Source of the DNA: Spirosoma endophyticum
GTDB lineage: Bacteria; Bacteroidota; Bacteroidia; Cytophagales; Spirosomataceae
Reading direction: 5' to 3'
Length of the DNA stretch: 64,000 nt
NCBI RefSeq assembly: GCF_900112365.1
Contig: NZ_FOLQ01000004.1
Coordinates: 310,001 to 374,000, forward strand
Made by a program: the position numbers and the translations under genes. The notes under the pieces are model-generated. The model ran no database searches. It saw only the letters and a program-made list of their open reading frames with translations, and was not told where the DNA came from. Below, piece by piece: positions 51,710-60,943 of the stretch. The number at the start of each line of letters is the position of its first letter. The first letter of the stretch is position 1.

Positions 51710-52972
51710 TTATAAGCTCACATCAATTGAATTTGGAATTACTTCGTCCTGGTCGGCTCCCAGATTCAACGCTTTAATCGTGGGAATCAGCCAGATGAGC
51801 AAGCCAAATGCTAGCGGATATAATAGCCCCGATGCGACCCAGAGGGGTCGATACGAGTAGTTCTGGATGATTATGCCCATTAGCGGATTGAGCAGCAAAC
51901 CTGATACAGCTCCCGCCGTTCCAGAAAGTCCAACGACCGTGGAAGTCGCCTTCTGGCCAAACATATCCGAGATGGATGTAATATAGTTGGTAATCCAAAA
52001 CCCATGCGCAAACATGAACACCGACATTAGCGCAACGGCTACGTGTACCGACGAAACCCACTCAATAGCTGGGGCGGCAAGAGTTAACAAAGCGGCAATA
52101 CCCATTACAGTTTTCCGAGCTCTATTGACAGAAAAGTTATGCGTGATTAGCTTTCCCGAGAACCAGCCGCCCAGTACGTTGGCGATACCCAGCGCCAGAA
52201 ACGGAATCCAGAATAGCTTCCCAATCTGGTCAAACGATACATTACGCACCGAACTGAGGTATTTCGGAATCCAGAACATCATGAAATAGAAGACCGGATC
52301 GAGCAAAAATCGAATAATTATAAATACCCAGGTTGGCCGTTTTTTGAGCAGATCCAGAAAAGGTACTGTTTCTGTAGGCGCTGCTTTAATTGACGTATTA
52401 ACGGCTAGATTTTCTTTTCGCCAGGGAATCAGTAGCCAGGCAATTACCCACGCTATACCAATAAGGCCAGGAATGAGAAAGCCGCCACGCCAGCCATAAT
52501 TTCCCGATAGCCAGATAGTTAACGGTGGTGCAACGACCGCTCCAATCGCCGAGCCGCCAATAGCGATGCCATTCGCCAGCGCTCGTTCCTTTTTGTCGAA
52601 CCAGCGGTAAACCGTCCAGGCGGCTCCGGGAAAACAACCGCCTTCGCCAATGCCCAGCATAAACCGAAAAGCCAGCAATTGCGAAAACGAGGTCATAACC
52701 GCATGCAGGCTGTTTGCCACCGACCACAATCCAACCGAAATTGCCAGTCCCCTTTTGCCACCAACCCGGTCAATCAGCCACCCGCCTAAGGTGAACATGA
52801 TAGCGTAACTGATCAGGAAGCTGGTGTTAATCATACCATATTGAACATCCGTGATATGGAACTCCTCCTGAATCTTGATAATCGCAATCGACAACACCTG
52901 CCGATCCAGAAAACTCAGGCCAGTCGCGATAAAAAGAAGGAAAACAATTAACCAGCGGATATTGGTATTCAT
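51710..52972 (-). CDS. MFS transporter, anion:cation symporter (hexuronate/aldonate) type
   Basis: This is a 420-residue, 12-segment inner-membrane carrier. The family hallmark in TM1-TM2 is FLDRQVLSIAIIKIQEEFHITDVQYGMINTSFLISYAIM-like sequence, and the loop GGWLIDRVGGKRGLAISV and FRFMLGIGEGGCFPGAAWTVYRWF are typical of the ACS/ExuT-like group, which carry hexuronates, glucarate or similar acids. Some members take neutral sugars. It is the first gene of the SusCD run, preceded by a promoter with an overlapping palindrome at 52974-53032. It probably moves the monosaccharide product across the inner membrane to the isomerase. Confidence 0.88.
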   Translation of the reverse strand: MNTNIRWLIVFLLFIATGLSFLDRQVLSIAIIKIQEEFHITDVQYGMINTSFLISYAIMFTLGGWLIDRVGGKRGLAISVGLWSVANSLHAVMTSFSQLLAFRFMLGIGEGGCFPGAAWTVYRWFDKKERALANGIAIGGSAIGAVVAPPLTIWLSGNYGWRGGFLIPGLIGIAWVIAWLLIPWRKENLAVNTSIKAAPTETVPFLDLLKKRPTWVFIIIRFLLDPVFYFMMFWIPKYLSSVRNVSFDQIGKLFWIPFLALGIANVLGGWFSGKLITHNFSVNRARKTVMGIAALLTLAAPAIEWVSSVHVAVALMSVFMFAHGFWITNYITSISDMFGQKATSTVVGLSGTAGAVSGLLLNPLMGIIIQNYSYRPLWVASGLLYPLAFGLLIWLIPTIKALNLGADQDEVIPNSIDVSL

Positions 52973-52973
52973 A

Positions 52974-52993
52974 TAACTTAACGCACTAAGTTA
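52974..52993. promoter_or_regulatory. 20-bp operator-like palindrome at the MFS promoter
   Basis: TAACTTAACGCACTAAGTTA has perfect 7-bp outer arms like the site at 51584, with a different centre. It ends 2 bp before the MFS ATG and lies just downstream of the -7 box, so it should cover the transcription start and block initiation when bound. Confidence 0.7.
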
Positions 52994-53298
52994 ACTACCA
53001 CAAAGATATAAGGATGTGATCCTAAAAATCAATAGGTATGGCATTTTTTTTCAATCAAATAGAAATAATTTTATACAGTATTTTTCGCTTGACAGTAGTC
53101 AAGTACCAACTACATTACTCTTTTTCATAATTGATCAGTTCGCCATCGTCGCTACCTAGTTAGTAGCCATATTGGGCTTAGCTTGCAGAAAAGCGCACCC
53201 GATGCCGTCGATAGATTATAGGCTTGCCACCCACCATACAAATCTGTTTATCAGTTGCTTATGTAGCTTTCTGAATCATTGCATAAGCTGTTCCGCAG
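52994..53298. other. Intergenic gap upstream of the MFS gene
   Basis: The gap holds the promoter at 53001-53032. From 53033 to 53298 I see nothing else: no coding frame of length, and no long hairpin. Confidence 0.45.
53001..53032 (-). promoter_or_regulatory. Promoter of the MFS-isomerase-SusCD run
   Basis: On the minus strand TTG (53030-53032) and TATCTTTG (53001-53008) are separated by 21 bp, a good Bacteroidota promoter. Initiation is expected about 7 bp further on, at the edge of the palindrome at 52974-52993. Confidence 0.65.
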
Positions 53299-54255
53299 CT
53301 ATGACTGACTTTTCTTACTTCGGGTAAAACCAGGACGTAGCAATATGAACGCGAGTAACCAGAAGAACGCTGGAAGGAGGATCTGGCTGTAGGAAGGCGG
53401 AAAGTCAACTGACATAAAATCATCTACGGATTCGTCATAAAATGCTTTGAGCGAGTCGTTTGGCTTTAAGATCTCGAAATCGTCTTTACTGATAGGGATG
53501 ACACGTTCCTGTTGCTGATACCGAATGGTGGCGCTGTAATCGTACCAATCAATAAAATCACGCTTGGAGTGTTTAAACGGCCATTTTCGATCGGTATCCA
53601 ACACTCGAACAGTCACCTGCTGCCCATCTGTTTTTAAGTGCTGATAATACTGGTAATATCGCCACGTGTCGAAGGTAAAGAAAACGGCCGCAGCGAAAAG
53701 CGTAGCCACAAAAACAAAGCGAGCCAATGATTGCAAAAACGGGACAGGCAGAACGGTGGCTATAACACCGGAAATAACAAAGAAGGTAGCTATGGACAGA
53801 AACAGGCAGAAAAATAACAGGCGGTTCTCATTACTGAAAAACCGGATGGCCGTCCACTCAATCAACCGTGATGTTCGCTTCGATTGATCAAAGTGAATTT
53901 CATCGCCCGGTTGCCTAACCGCATCGTAGCGGGGGTGATACAGTAATTGAACGCGGTCGCCTACACTGACATAGCTAGTATCTCGTACGTAGCGGGTTAT
54001 ATAGTCTTTTCCTTTGCACTCGACAGTCAGGTACACACTATTTCCCAATATATCCCGCCACGACCGCTGGGTATGATCTGCCCGATTTACAGTTACTGAA
54101 ACGAGCTGTCCTTCTTTGATAAACTCACGCTGCACCAGCGCTTCCTTATAGACTTCCCAAAATGCCCAGGTGGTAAATCCTAGAATTACTGCAACAATCA
54201 GCGAGATCAGGAAGTTATAAACGCGACCCAATGACGTAAATAGTTCTTTAAGCAT
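53299..54255 (-). CDS. Membrane protein with two DUF3592-like domains
   Basis: The 318-residue protein has membrane segments near residues 12-32, in the middle (LLFFCLFLSIATFFVISGVIATV, ARFVFVATLFAAAVFFTF) and at the C-terminus (ILLPAFFWLLAFILL). Two similar extracytoplasmic parts each contain a DUF3592-like set: VSVTVNRADHTQR...VTVECKGKDYITRY...VGDRVQLLYHP in the first, and VTVRVLDTDRKW...IRYQQQERVIPIS...PNDSLKAFYDES in the second, suggesting an internal duplication. The role is unknown. The start at 54255 avoids a 32-residue extension before the first membrane segment. Confidence 0.65.
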   Translation of the reverse strand: MLKELFTSLGRVYNFLISLIVAVILGFTTWAFWEVYKEALVQREFIKEGQLVSVTVNRADHTQRSWRDILGNSVYLTVECKGKDYITRYVRDTSYVSVGDRVQLLYHPRYDAVRQPGDEIHFDQSKRTSRLIEWTAIRFFSNENRLLFFCLFLSIATFFVISGVIATVLPVPFLQSLARFVFVATLFAAAVFFTFDTWRYYQYYQHLKTDGQQVTVRVLDTDRKWPFKHSKRDFIDWYDYSATIRYQQQERVIPISKDDFEILKPNDSLKAFYDESVDDFMSVDFPPSYSQILLPAFFWLLAFILLRPGFTRSKKSQS

Positions 54256-54951
54256 CCCTTTTGTTGTGTAGAAAACACCTTCCCAAAGTATAACAGAGCT
54301 GAAAACTAAAGAAATGGAAAACCGGCTGGCAGTAGCTTCCGTAAGTAACAAAAAATAAAGGACGTTTTAATTCGGCAAACTCGTTGAAAGGTTTTTTTCG
54401 GACACTGAACTGGCGACAGAAAGACAATAGGATTTAATTAACGAAATGATAACAATAGACAGGGTGGGCTCGAAAGGTATGTTTACCCTATCTTTGGCGA
54501 TATACCTGTTTTGGGCAGCATTCGATAACTCCAGTTTAGAAGACCCGTCGCCTTTAGTAAGCTGGTTTTCTTTCACTTATTATTAGGTTAGAAGCTTACA
54601 AATGTGTAAGTTTGTTACCAAGCAAACAAAGGCTCAATTTTAACTTATTTCCCTTACTCCGTAGATTTCTTTCTATTAGTATGTGTAAGGGCAACTACTC
54701 AGCTGTAGTCATTATTTTTATCTGACATTGACTGAACAGATAAATCTCTCCTAATTCCAGTCAAGTTCAAGCACCTCATTTTGTTAACTACCCTATTTGG
54801 TACTACTTTTAATTTTTTGCCATACTCTGCCATTAGCCGTTCGCATCTTATCGAAGATACCAACCAATTTGTCTTAAGTAAGCTTAAATAATTTCAGAAC
54901 TGGCCAGAGCTGGGCAATCACCTTTTTTCGGTTCCGTTAATTAACAAGTAC
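54256..54951. other. 700-bp intergenic region before the HxlR gene
   Basis: No convincing gene is seen. Regulatory-looking words are CTTACA-AATG-TGTAAG at 54595-54610, a second TGTGTAAG at 54682-54689, and CTTAAGTAAGCTTAAA about 65 bp before the HxlR start. A 69-codon minus-strand frame (54367-54576) looks like noise. The region is AT-rich compared with its surroundings. Confidence 0.5.
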
Positions 54952-55281
54952 ATGACAGGTGACCGAAGTGATTTACCCTTAGTACCGGATCTGAATTTAA
55001 TTAATCAAAGCTTAGCAATCGTCTGTGGCAAATGGCGGCTATATATCATTCTGCTCTTAGGTAAGCAAACACTACGTTACGGAAAAATCAGTGAAATGCT
55101 ACCCGGCGTAAGTGAAAAAGTATTGGCCAGCGAATTAAAAACGCTTGTGGCGTTAGGTGTCATGAAGCGTAAGGCATATGCCGAAATTCCGCCACGCGTG
55201 GAATATACATTAACAAAAAAAGGCCTCCTGATATTACCAATTCTAAAGCAAATTCAGGAAATTGGCCGTATTTTCAACTGA
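54952..55281 (+). CDS. HxlR family winged-helix regulator
   Basis: This 109-residue regulator has the HxlR pattern: SLAIVCGKWRLYIILLLG, TLRYGKISEMLPGVSEKVLASELKTL, GVMKRKAYAEIPPRVEYTLTKKG and the final LKQIQEIGRI. The helix LPGVSEKVLASELKTL is the DNA-reading part. HxlR proteins often sense redox or electrophile stress through Cys; only one Cys is present, near the N-terminus (IVCGKW). It is encoded 7 bp upstream of the desaturase gene, so it probably controls the lipid-modification genes that follow and itself. Confidence 0.92.
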   Translation: MTGDRSDLPLVPDLNLINQSLAIVCGKWRLYIILLLGKQTLRYGKISEMLPGVSEKVLASELKTLVALGVMKRKAYAEIPPRVEYTLTKKGLLILPILKQIQEIGRIFN

Positions 55282-55288
55282 TTTATCA

Positions 55289-56404
55289 ATGTCAAACCCG
55301 CTAAAATTTAAAGATTTAAATCGATCACAGTTTTTTGTTACGGCCCGCAAACGAGTCGATGCTTATTTTAAAGAGAATAGTATTTCGCCCAATGCCAATG
55401 GGGCGATGTGGGCAAAGGCAATTTTCTTCCTGGCTGGCTACGCACTGTTTTACGGCCTTATCCTATCCAATCAGTTTGGGACCTGGGAAATGTTAGGGCT
55501 GGCACTCCTAATGGGCGTGTTTGCCGCCTGTATTGGCTTCAACGTATCGCACGATGGCCTTCATGGCTCATTTTCAAGTCATAGCTGGGTTAACCGACTG
55601 ATGGGTAATAGTTTTTATCTGATAGGCGCCAATCCGTACGTCTGGAAGATTACCCATAATATCGTTCACCACACCTATACCAATATTCCGGGTCATGATG
55701 AAGATATCGAAGTGGCTCCGGGTCTGGTACGGCTGGACCCCGACGAAGAACTTCGTCCCTGGCACCGGTTCCAGCATTGGTATACGATTCCCTTATATTC
55801 TCTGGCTTCTCTTTCCTGGGTCTTACGGAAAGATTACGTTAAGTTCTTTAAGGGTAAAATTGGCCATCACGACACATCGTCGCATCCCCGCAAGGAGTAC
55901 GTTAAATTGTTCATATCCAAAGGTTTATACTATCTTTTCTTTTTAGTTATCCCGTTTCTGGTACTTGACCTGACGTGGTGGCAACTGGCTATTGGTTTTG
56001 TTCTGATGCACCTGGCCGAAGGGCTGGTCTTAGGGCTGGTCTTCCAGTTAGCCCATGCCGTGGAAGGTACTGCTTTCCCAATACCCGACGAAAATGGGGA
56101 TATGCAAGCTGCCTGGGCCATTCACCAGATGCATACAACGGCTAATTTTGCGCCCGATAGTGCGCTGGCTGCGTTTATTTGTGGTGGTCTGAATCGCCAG
56201 ATCGAGCATCACTTATTTCCGAAGGTTTGTCATATTCACTATCCGGCCATTGCTCATATCGTTAAGCAAACGGCCGAGGAATTTGACCTGCCATATCTGG
56301 AAAATGAAAGCTTTGGCTCGGCTCTTCAGTCTCACTATCGCCTTCTACAGAAACTTGGGCAACCGGTAGTCGAGGATATCAAAATGTATAGCGTAGCCGA
56401 CTGA
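55289..56404 (+). CDS. Membrane fatty-acid desaturase, front-end type
   Basis: This is an integral di-iron desaturase of 371 residues that puts a double bond into a lipid acyl chain. The three His boxes are HDGLH (residues 88-92), HNIVHH (123-128) and QIEHH (304-308). Gln in place of the first His of box 3 is the mark of front-end (delta-5/6, sphingolipid) desaturases, although no cytochrome b5 domain is fused. Four to five hydrophobic segments flank the boxes. The start MSNPLKFKDLN follows the HxlR stop after 7 bp; the methyltransferase follows at 56486. Confidence 0.9.
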   Translation: MSNPLKFKDLNRSQFFVTARKRVDAYFKENSISPNANGAMWAKAIFFLAGYALFYGLILSNQFGTWEMLGLALLMGVFAACIGFNVSHDGLHGSFSSHSWVNRLMGNSFYLIGANPYVWKITHNIVHHTYTNIPGHDEDIEVAPGLVRLDPDEELRPWHRFQHWYTIPLYSLASLSWVLRKDYVKFFKGKIGHHDTSSHPRKEYVKLFISKGLYYLFFLVIPFLVLDLTWWQLAIGFVLMHLAEGLVLGLVFQLAHAVEGTAFPIPDENGDMQAAWAIHQMHTTANFAPDSALAAFICGGLNRQIEHHLFPKVCHIHYPAIAHIVKQTAEEFDLPYLENESFGSALQSHYRLLQKLGQPVVEDIKMYSVAD

Positions 56405-56485
56405 TCAACTTTGTTACATCCATTGATTCTGGTAGATTGCAGGCGTACTCACCTTTTCTATTGGTATCAACTTCCTCCCCGGCCT

Positions 56486-57385
56486 ATGGCTTCTCAGCAA
56501 GACCTCGATTTTACGTACACCACTATTGACAAAATTTTTCGTCTGAGCATAGGACAAACCGGTGATTATAGCGGGGCCATGTATAACGGCGATTTTTCGC
56601 TCACACTGGAGGAAGCACAACGACAGAAGCATGCATTCATTGCCGATAGTCTGGGTGTGAAGGCTGGCTCCAAGGTGCTCGACATGGGCTGTGGCTGGGG
56701 GCCTTTTCTTACATATGTTAAAGGACGTGGCGCTGATGCACGCGGGGTAACGCTTTCAAGCGGCCAGGCCGAAGCTTGCCGAGCTAACGGTTTGAATGTA
56801 GAAGTCAAAGACTGTCGACTGATTACGCCCGCCGATTACGGCACGTTCGACGCCATCACCTGCATTGGCGGTATGGAGCATTTTTGCTCCATTGAGCAGT
56901 ACAAAGCGGGTCAGCAGGATCAGGTTTACGCTGATTTTTTCAATAATCTGTATGACTTGTTGCCCGTTGGCGGACGGTTTTACATGCAGACGATGGTATT
57001 TGGCAAAAACATGATTCCATTGGAAGAGATCAGTCTGGATGCTCCGAAGCATTCTGACTCGTATGCGCTAGCACTGATGATTGCCCAGTTTCCGGGTTCG
57101 TGGTTACCTTATGGGGCCGAGCAGGTGATACGTAACGCCCAGCCTAAATTCAAACTCATTTCCCAAAGCAGTGGCCGGCTCGACTACATCGAAACCATTG
57201 GCCAATGGCGGAAACGGTTTCGTGCATTCAATCTGAAAAAGTATCTTCTTTACGCTTCGCTGCTCCCCAAGTTATTGACGAATAAACCTTTCCAGGATTT
57301 AATCGCGGTGTTCCGGGTCAGCCCAAACCGCGTATGTTTTCAGCGGGAAACAATGGAACATTACCGGTTAGTGTTCGAAAAAGTG
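56486..57385 (+). CDS. SAM-dependent methyltransferase, cyclopropane-fatty-acid-synthase-like
   Basis: The 300-residue enzyme has the SAM motif KVLDMGCGWGPF (residues 63-74), then VTLSSGQAEACR and ITCIGGMEHF, which are the CFA/mycolate-methyltransferase blocks, and MQTMVFGKNMIP further on. Full CFA synthases have an additional N-terminal domain (about 380 residues in total), so this is a short form. The chosen start MASQQDLDF drops 25 upstream codons. Because it follows a desaturase with an 81-bp gap, it likely methylates or cyclopropanates the double bond made by it. A transglutaminase-like gene follows 29 bp downstream. Confidence 0.87.
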
Positions 57386-57414
57386 TAACTTAGAGGACAA
57401 CCACTTCATTAACT

Positions 57415-58293
57415 ATGTCTGTCCGTATCGCTATTCACCACCACACCCATTATGAATACGATCGGTTGGTTTTACTCTCCCCTCATCTAATACGACTAAA
57501 ACCAGCGGCTCACGCAAAGGCGTCAATCGAATCATATTCATTGACCATTGAACCGGCGAATCACTCCCTGCACTGGCAACAGGACCCTTTCGGCAACTTC
57601 ATCGCGCGAATCGACTTCTGGGAATCTATGCAGAAGATGTCCATTAAGGTCGAAATAACGGCGCTTCTGGAACCGATGAATCCCTTCGATTTCTTTCTGG
57701 ATACCTATGCCGAATCGTTTCCTTTTGACTATGAGTACCAGCTCAAAAAGGACCTGACGCCGTATCTGGAAGTTACCGAACAAGGTTCACTTCTGAAGCA
57801 GTGGCTACAGAAAATAGATCTGACGAAGCGAGGTACTGTCGAGTTCCTGATTATGCTTAACCAGCAGATTTTTCAGGATATTGCGTACACTACTCGAATG
57901 GAACCGGGTATCCAAACCACCGAAGAAACACTGGAACTAGCCATTGGTTCCTGCCGCGATTCGGGATGGTTACTGGTACAGGTTCTGCGGCATTTCGGGT
58001 TAGCGGCTCGCTTCGTTTCCGGTTACCTGGCCCAGATTATTACCGACGAAACGAAACGTAACAATCCGACTGGAGCCAATGAAGACGTACTGGCCCTACA
58101 CGCCTGGGCCGAGGTGTTCATACCCGGCGCTGGCTGGATTGGCCTTGACCCTACATCAGGGGTACTAGCGACAGAAGGCCACATCCCGTTGGCCAGTACG
58201 TCTGATCCGCTCAGCGCAGCCCCCGTAACCGGCACTACCGAGATATGTGAAACGACAATGACGTATAGTAATACGTTAGATCGTTTACCCTGA
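57415..58293 (+). CDS. Transglutaminase-like protein with N-terminal beta domain
   Basis: The 292-residue protein has a Bact_transglu_N domain (about residues 1-85: IHHHTHYEYDRLVLLSPHLIRL, HWQQDPFGNFIARIDF) and a papain-fold core with the triad Cys180 (IGSCRDSGWLL), His229 (ALHAWAEVFIPGAGW) and Asp245 (GLDPTSG). Such proteins crosslink proteins or act as peptidases/amidases; some have roles in peptide-bond hydrolysis. It has no signal peptide. It is the last gene in the run after the methyltransferase, so it may be co-expressed, but a functional link to lipids is not evident. Confidence 0.9.
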   Translation: MSVRIAIHHHTHYEYDRLVLLSPHLIRLKPAAHAKASIESYSLTIEPANHSLHWQQDPFGNFIARIDFWESMQKMSIKVEITALLEPMNPFDFFLDTYAESFPFDYEYQLKKDLTPYLEVTEQGSLLKQWLQKIDLTKRGTVEFLIMLNQQIFQDIAYTTRMEPGIQTTEETLELAIGSCRDSGWLLVQVLRHFGLAARFVSGYLAQIITDETKRNNPTGANEDVLALHAWAEVFIPGAGWIGLDPTSGVLATEGHIPLASTSDPLSAAPVTGTTEICETTMTYSNTLDRLP

Positions 58294-58311
58294 TTTTTAG
58301 CGTTTTTAATA

Positions 58312-59670
58312 TCATTCACCTTCCCGTGCAGACGCCTTGAATACACCCACTTCGGCCAACTCAACTGGCCCGTTGGTGTTGGTTAACGTCAGGCGAATCC
58401 GGTTGCTCTGAACAGCAGGAAAACGCAACAGTCGCTTATAACCCACTGTTGTGAATGTTTGAAGTGACTTCCAGTTGGTACCGTCCCAGTATTCAACCCG
58501 TCCGCTGGCAACACGCTGACCGTTAGCAATATTTTCCTGAATGGAAATTCGGTCGAAGGATTGCTCGGCGCCCAAATCAATGGTCAAGGGTTGATTGGCG
58601 GGTAAGGTTGTGAACGTAGCGAGTTGTTTATCTGTCAACTTTGGCTGTTTAGTAACGAGGTTTTTCTTAAATGTCTCGTCCAGAATGCTCCGAAATTCGT
58701 GCAGGCTGGCAATATCCGGTTCAGAAAATAATCCCTCCCGATTAGGCGGTACGTTCAGCAGTAATAAACTATTCCGGCCAACCGACTGATAATACAGATT
58801 CACTAAATTCTTCGCCGACCGCACTTTCGTATCCTCAGCGGCATGATAAAACCAGCCTGGCCGAATCGATACGTCGGTTTCAGCTGGAACCCATTGCTTA
58901 CCGGTGGCGTCACCCCGATTAAGGTATTTGGAGTCAGCTTTGCCGGGGGCAAGTCCCTCCGTATTAATGGTTGACCAGCAGGTTTCACCCGCGTTACCCG
59001 CTTCGTTACCCACCCAGCGCACATCGGGGCCAGCATCCGAAAACATAACGGCATTTGGCTGCAACTGGCGAACCAGCGCCCAGTAACCGGCAAAGTCATA
59101 AGTCATATCTTTGGCATTCTCGCCTTTCGCTCCATCGAACCAAACCTCCGAAATAGGCCCGTAATTCGTTAACAATTCGCGAAGCTGGCTCTTGTAATAG
59201 TCATTGTAGGACGACGTACCGTAGCGCGGTTCATGACGATCCCAGGGGGACAGATACACGCCAAACCTTAGTCCAAATTCGCGGCAGGCATCGGCTACTT
59301 CACGTACTACGTCCCCCTTACCGTTCTTCCACGGGCTGTTCTTTACCGAGTGTTCCGTCATCTTCGACGGCCACAAACAGAAACCATCGTGGTGTTTCGC
59401 CGTGATGATTGCCATTTTGAATCCCGCATCTTTCAACGCCTTGATCCACTGTCGGGCATCAAGTTTGGTAGGGTTAAAAATTGCCGGACTCTCGGTGCCA
59501 TCACCCCACTCCTTGTCGGTAAAGGTGTTAACCGTGAAATGCAGGAAAGCCGTGGTTTCCTGCGATTGCCAGGCTAATTGGCGGGGCGCAGGTCGAACTG
59601 GACTAGTGCTCGATTGAGCGTGGAGCAACATAGAGGTTAACAAACTGGCAACCAGGAAAATAGACTTCAT
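58312..59670 (-). CDS. Glycoside hydrolase family 29 alpha-L-fucosidase
   Basis: A secreted 452-residue retaining alpha-L-fucosidase. After the signal peptide (ending MLLHAQ) the TIM barrel shows AFLHFTVNTFTDKEWGDG, KMAIITAKHHDGFCLWPS with the substrate-binding His pair, GVYLSPWDRHEPRYG and ISEVWFDGAKG with the nucleophile Asp. A short C-terminal discoidin-like (F5/8 type C) part with QSNRIRLTLTNTNGP follows. The WFDGAKG form and the short length suit the GH29-B-like subgroup, often specific for Lewis-type branched fucose, but this is not certain. It precedes, on the same strand, nothing close; GH105 is upstream. Confidence 0.92.
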   Translation of the reverse strand: MKSIFLVASLLTSMLLHAQSSTSPVRPAPRQLAWQSQETTAFLHFTVNTFTDKEWGDGTESPAIFNPTKLDARQWIKALKDAGFKMAIITAKHHDGFCLWPSKMTEHSVKNSPWKNGKGDVVREVADACREFGLRFGVYLSPWDRHEPRYGTSSYNDYYKSQLRELLTNYGPISEVWFDGAKGENAKDMTYDFAGYWALVRQLQPNAVMFSDAGPDVRWVGNEAGNAGETCWSTINTEGLAPGKADSKYLNRGDATGKQWVPAETDVSIRPGWFYHAAEDTKVRSAKNLVNLYYQSVGRNSLLLLNVPPNREGLFSEPDIASLHEFRSILDETFKKNLVTKQPKLTDKQLATFTTLPANQPLTIDLGAEQSFDRISIQENIANGQRVASGRVEYWDGTNWKSLQTFTTVGYKRLLRFPAVQSNRIRLTLTNTNGPVELAEVGVFKASAREGE

Positions 59671-59694
59671 AGAGATAAGATGAATTACGCTTAA

Positions 59695-60864
59695 TTAAGG
59701 CTTCAGCTTGATGATTTGCGAACCAGCCAGCAGAAAGGCGCCAGTGCCGTAAACCTCCCAGCTATCTTCACTGAAATTACGTCTAGGATCACCTCCAATG
59801 GGCTGCACCCACCCTACCCGGCCTTCGGGCGACACCAGCTTCGTTAGCGCTATCCAGGATTTTTCAACGGCGGGTTGATACGTCTTCTTGGCCAGAATAC
59901 CCTGATTGATGCCCCACGCTAATGCATAGCAATCAAAACCAGAACCACTGGCTTCACCACCCGGATAGGCAGCCGGGTCCAGCAAACTGGCCCGCCATAA
60001 TCCATCGGCTTGCTGAAGCGCCAGCAGGCGTTCGCTCATCTGCCGGAATAGCATCAGGTAAAAAGGTCGGCTTGGGTGCTTGACCGGAAGTTCTTCCAAC
60101 ACACGTACCAGTCCGCCCATGACCCAGCCATTGCCCCGCGACCAGAAAATTTTCTGGCCATTCGACTCTTTCTTCCCGGCACCCGTTGCATCCAGGAGGT
60201 AGTTGGCATCGCGTGCAAAAAGATGCTCCTGCTGGCTATACAACAGTGTGTAGGTTTGTCTGAAAAGCGAATCAGAAAACATGTTGTAGGTCGGATTATT
60301 CAACGTAGCACTCAGTTTGGCCAGAACCGGCGGAGCCATGAACAACGCATCGCACCACCACCAGGTCAGTCCGTGTTTTTCCAGTTCCTTTCCCGGTACC
60401 GTTTGCATTTTTCGCACACTGTCAATGGTCGGCTGAATCATCTGACGATCCTTTTTGAGCCGGTATAAATCAATGTATGTCTGGCAAATGGCAATATCGT
60501 CCGCATGGTCAAATCGGGCACCGGGACGCCACTTGTTCCGCTCGCCCATCGCCATCAATGAGTCGAGGATTAGTGGCGATTTAGTTGTTTCATAAGCCGC
60601 AAAAACGCCGGCATAGAAGGCCCCATTTGTCCAGTCGGTTGGACTGTGTTTGGGGTGCTCAAGTTGCCATTTGGTTGCTTTCAGCAAGGCCGTTTTTATA
60701 TACCCTGTTGAAAAGACCTCGTCGCGCATTACGTGCCGACGTGATTGATGAGTTCTCCGCTCGTTGTGTTTCGGTATATCACCAAACCCAGTTTCGGCGA
60801 CTACCGACAAACCAATTAATAAAGCAAATGTGATCTGTAACCCCTTTATTTTCCGATAGTTCAT
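59695..60864 (-). CDS. Glycoside hydrolase family 105/88 (unsaturated glucuronyl hydrolase type)
   Basis: A secreted (alpha/alpha)6-barrel enzyme of 389 residues. Family features are DWTNGAFYAGVFAAYET, FDHADDIAICQTYIDLYRL, TWWWCDALFMAPPVLAKLS with the catalytic Asp, WSRGNGWVMGGLVRVLEELP and EASGSGFDCYALAWGINQG. The spacing and the GNGWVMGG block fit GH105, which removes unsaturated uronic acid residues from rhamnogalacturonan or similar lyase products by hydration. The stop is 25 bp before the GH29 start on the same strand, so GH105 and GH29 likely form one transcript and act on the same complex plant-derived glycan. Confidence 0.9.
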   Translation of the reverse strand: MNYRKIKGLQITFALLIGLSVVAETGFGDIPKHNERRTHQSRRHVMRDEVFSTGYIKTALLKATKWQLEHPKHSPTDWTNGAFYAGVFAAYETTKSPLILDSLMAMGERNKWRPGARFDHADDIAICQTYIDLYRLKKDRQMIQPTIDSVRKMQTVPGKELEKHGLTWWWCDALFMAPPVLAKLSATLNNPTYNMFSDSLFRQTYTLLYSQQEHLFARDANYLLDATGAGKKESNGQKIFWSRGNGWVMGGLVRVLEELPVKHPSRPFYLMLFRQMSERLLALQQADGLWRASLLDPAAYPGGEASGSGFDCYALAWGINQGILAKKTYQPAVEKSWIALTKLVSPEGRVGWVQPIGGDPRRNFSEDSWEVYGTGAFLLAGSQIIKLKP

Positions 60865-60943
60865 TTTTTGAAAAGAAAATCCACGGCGCTACATACTTGA
60901 ATTGACTGAATGGAACGGATAAATACGCGCATCAGACGGTCAA

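Noticed and set aside
54367..54576. Minus-strand 69-codon frame in the gap before HxlR
   Set aside because: No promoter, no recognisable sequence, and AT-rich gap DNA gives such frames by chance.
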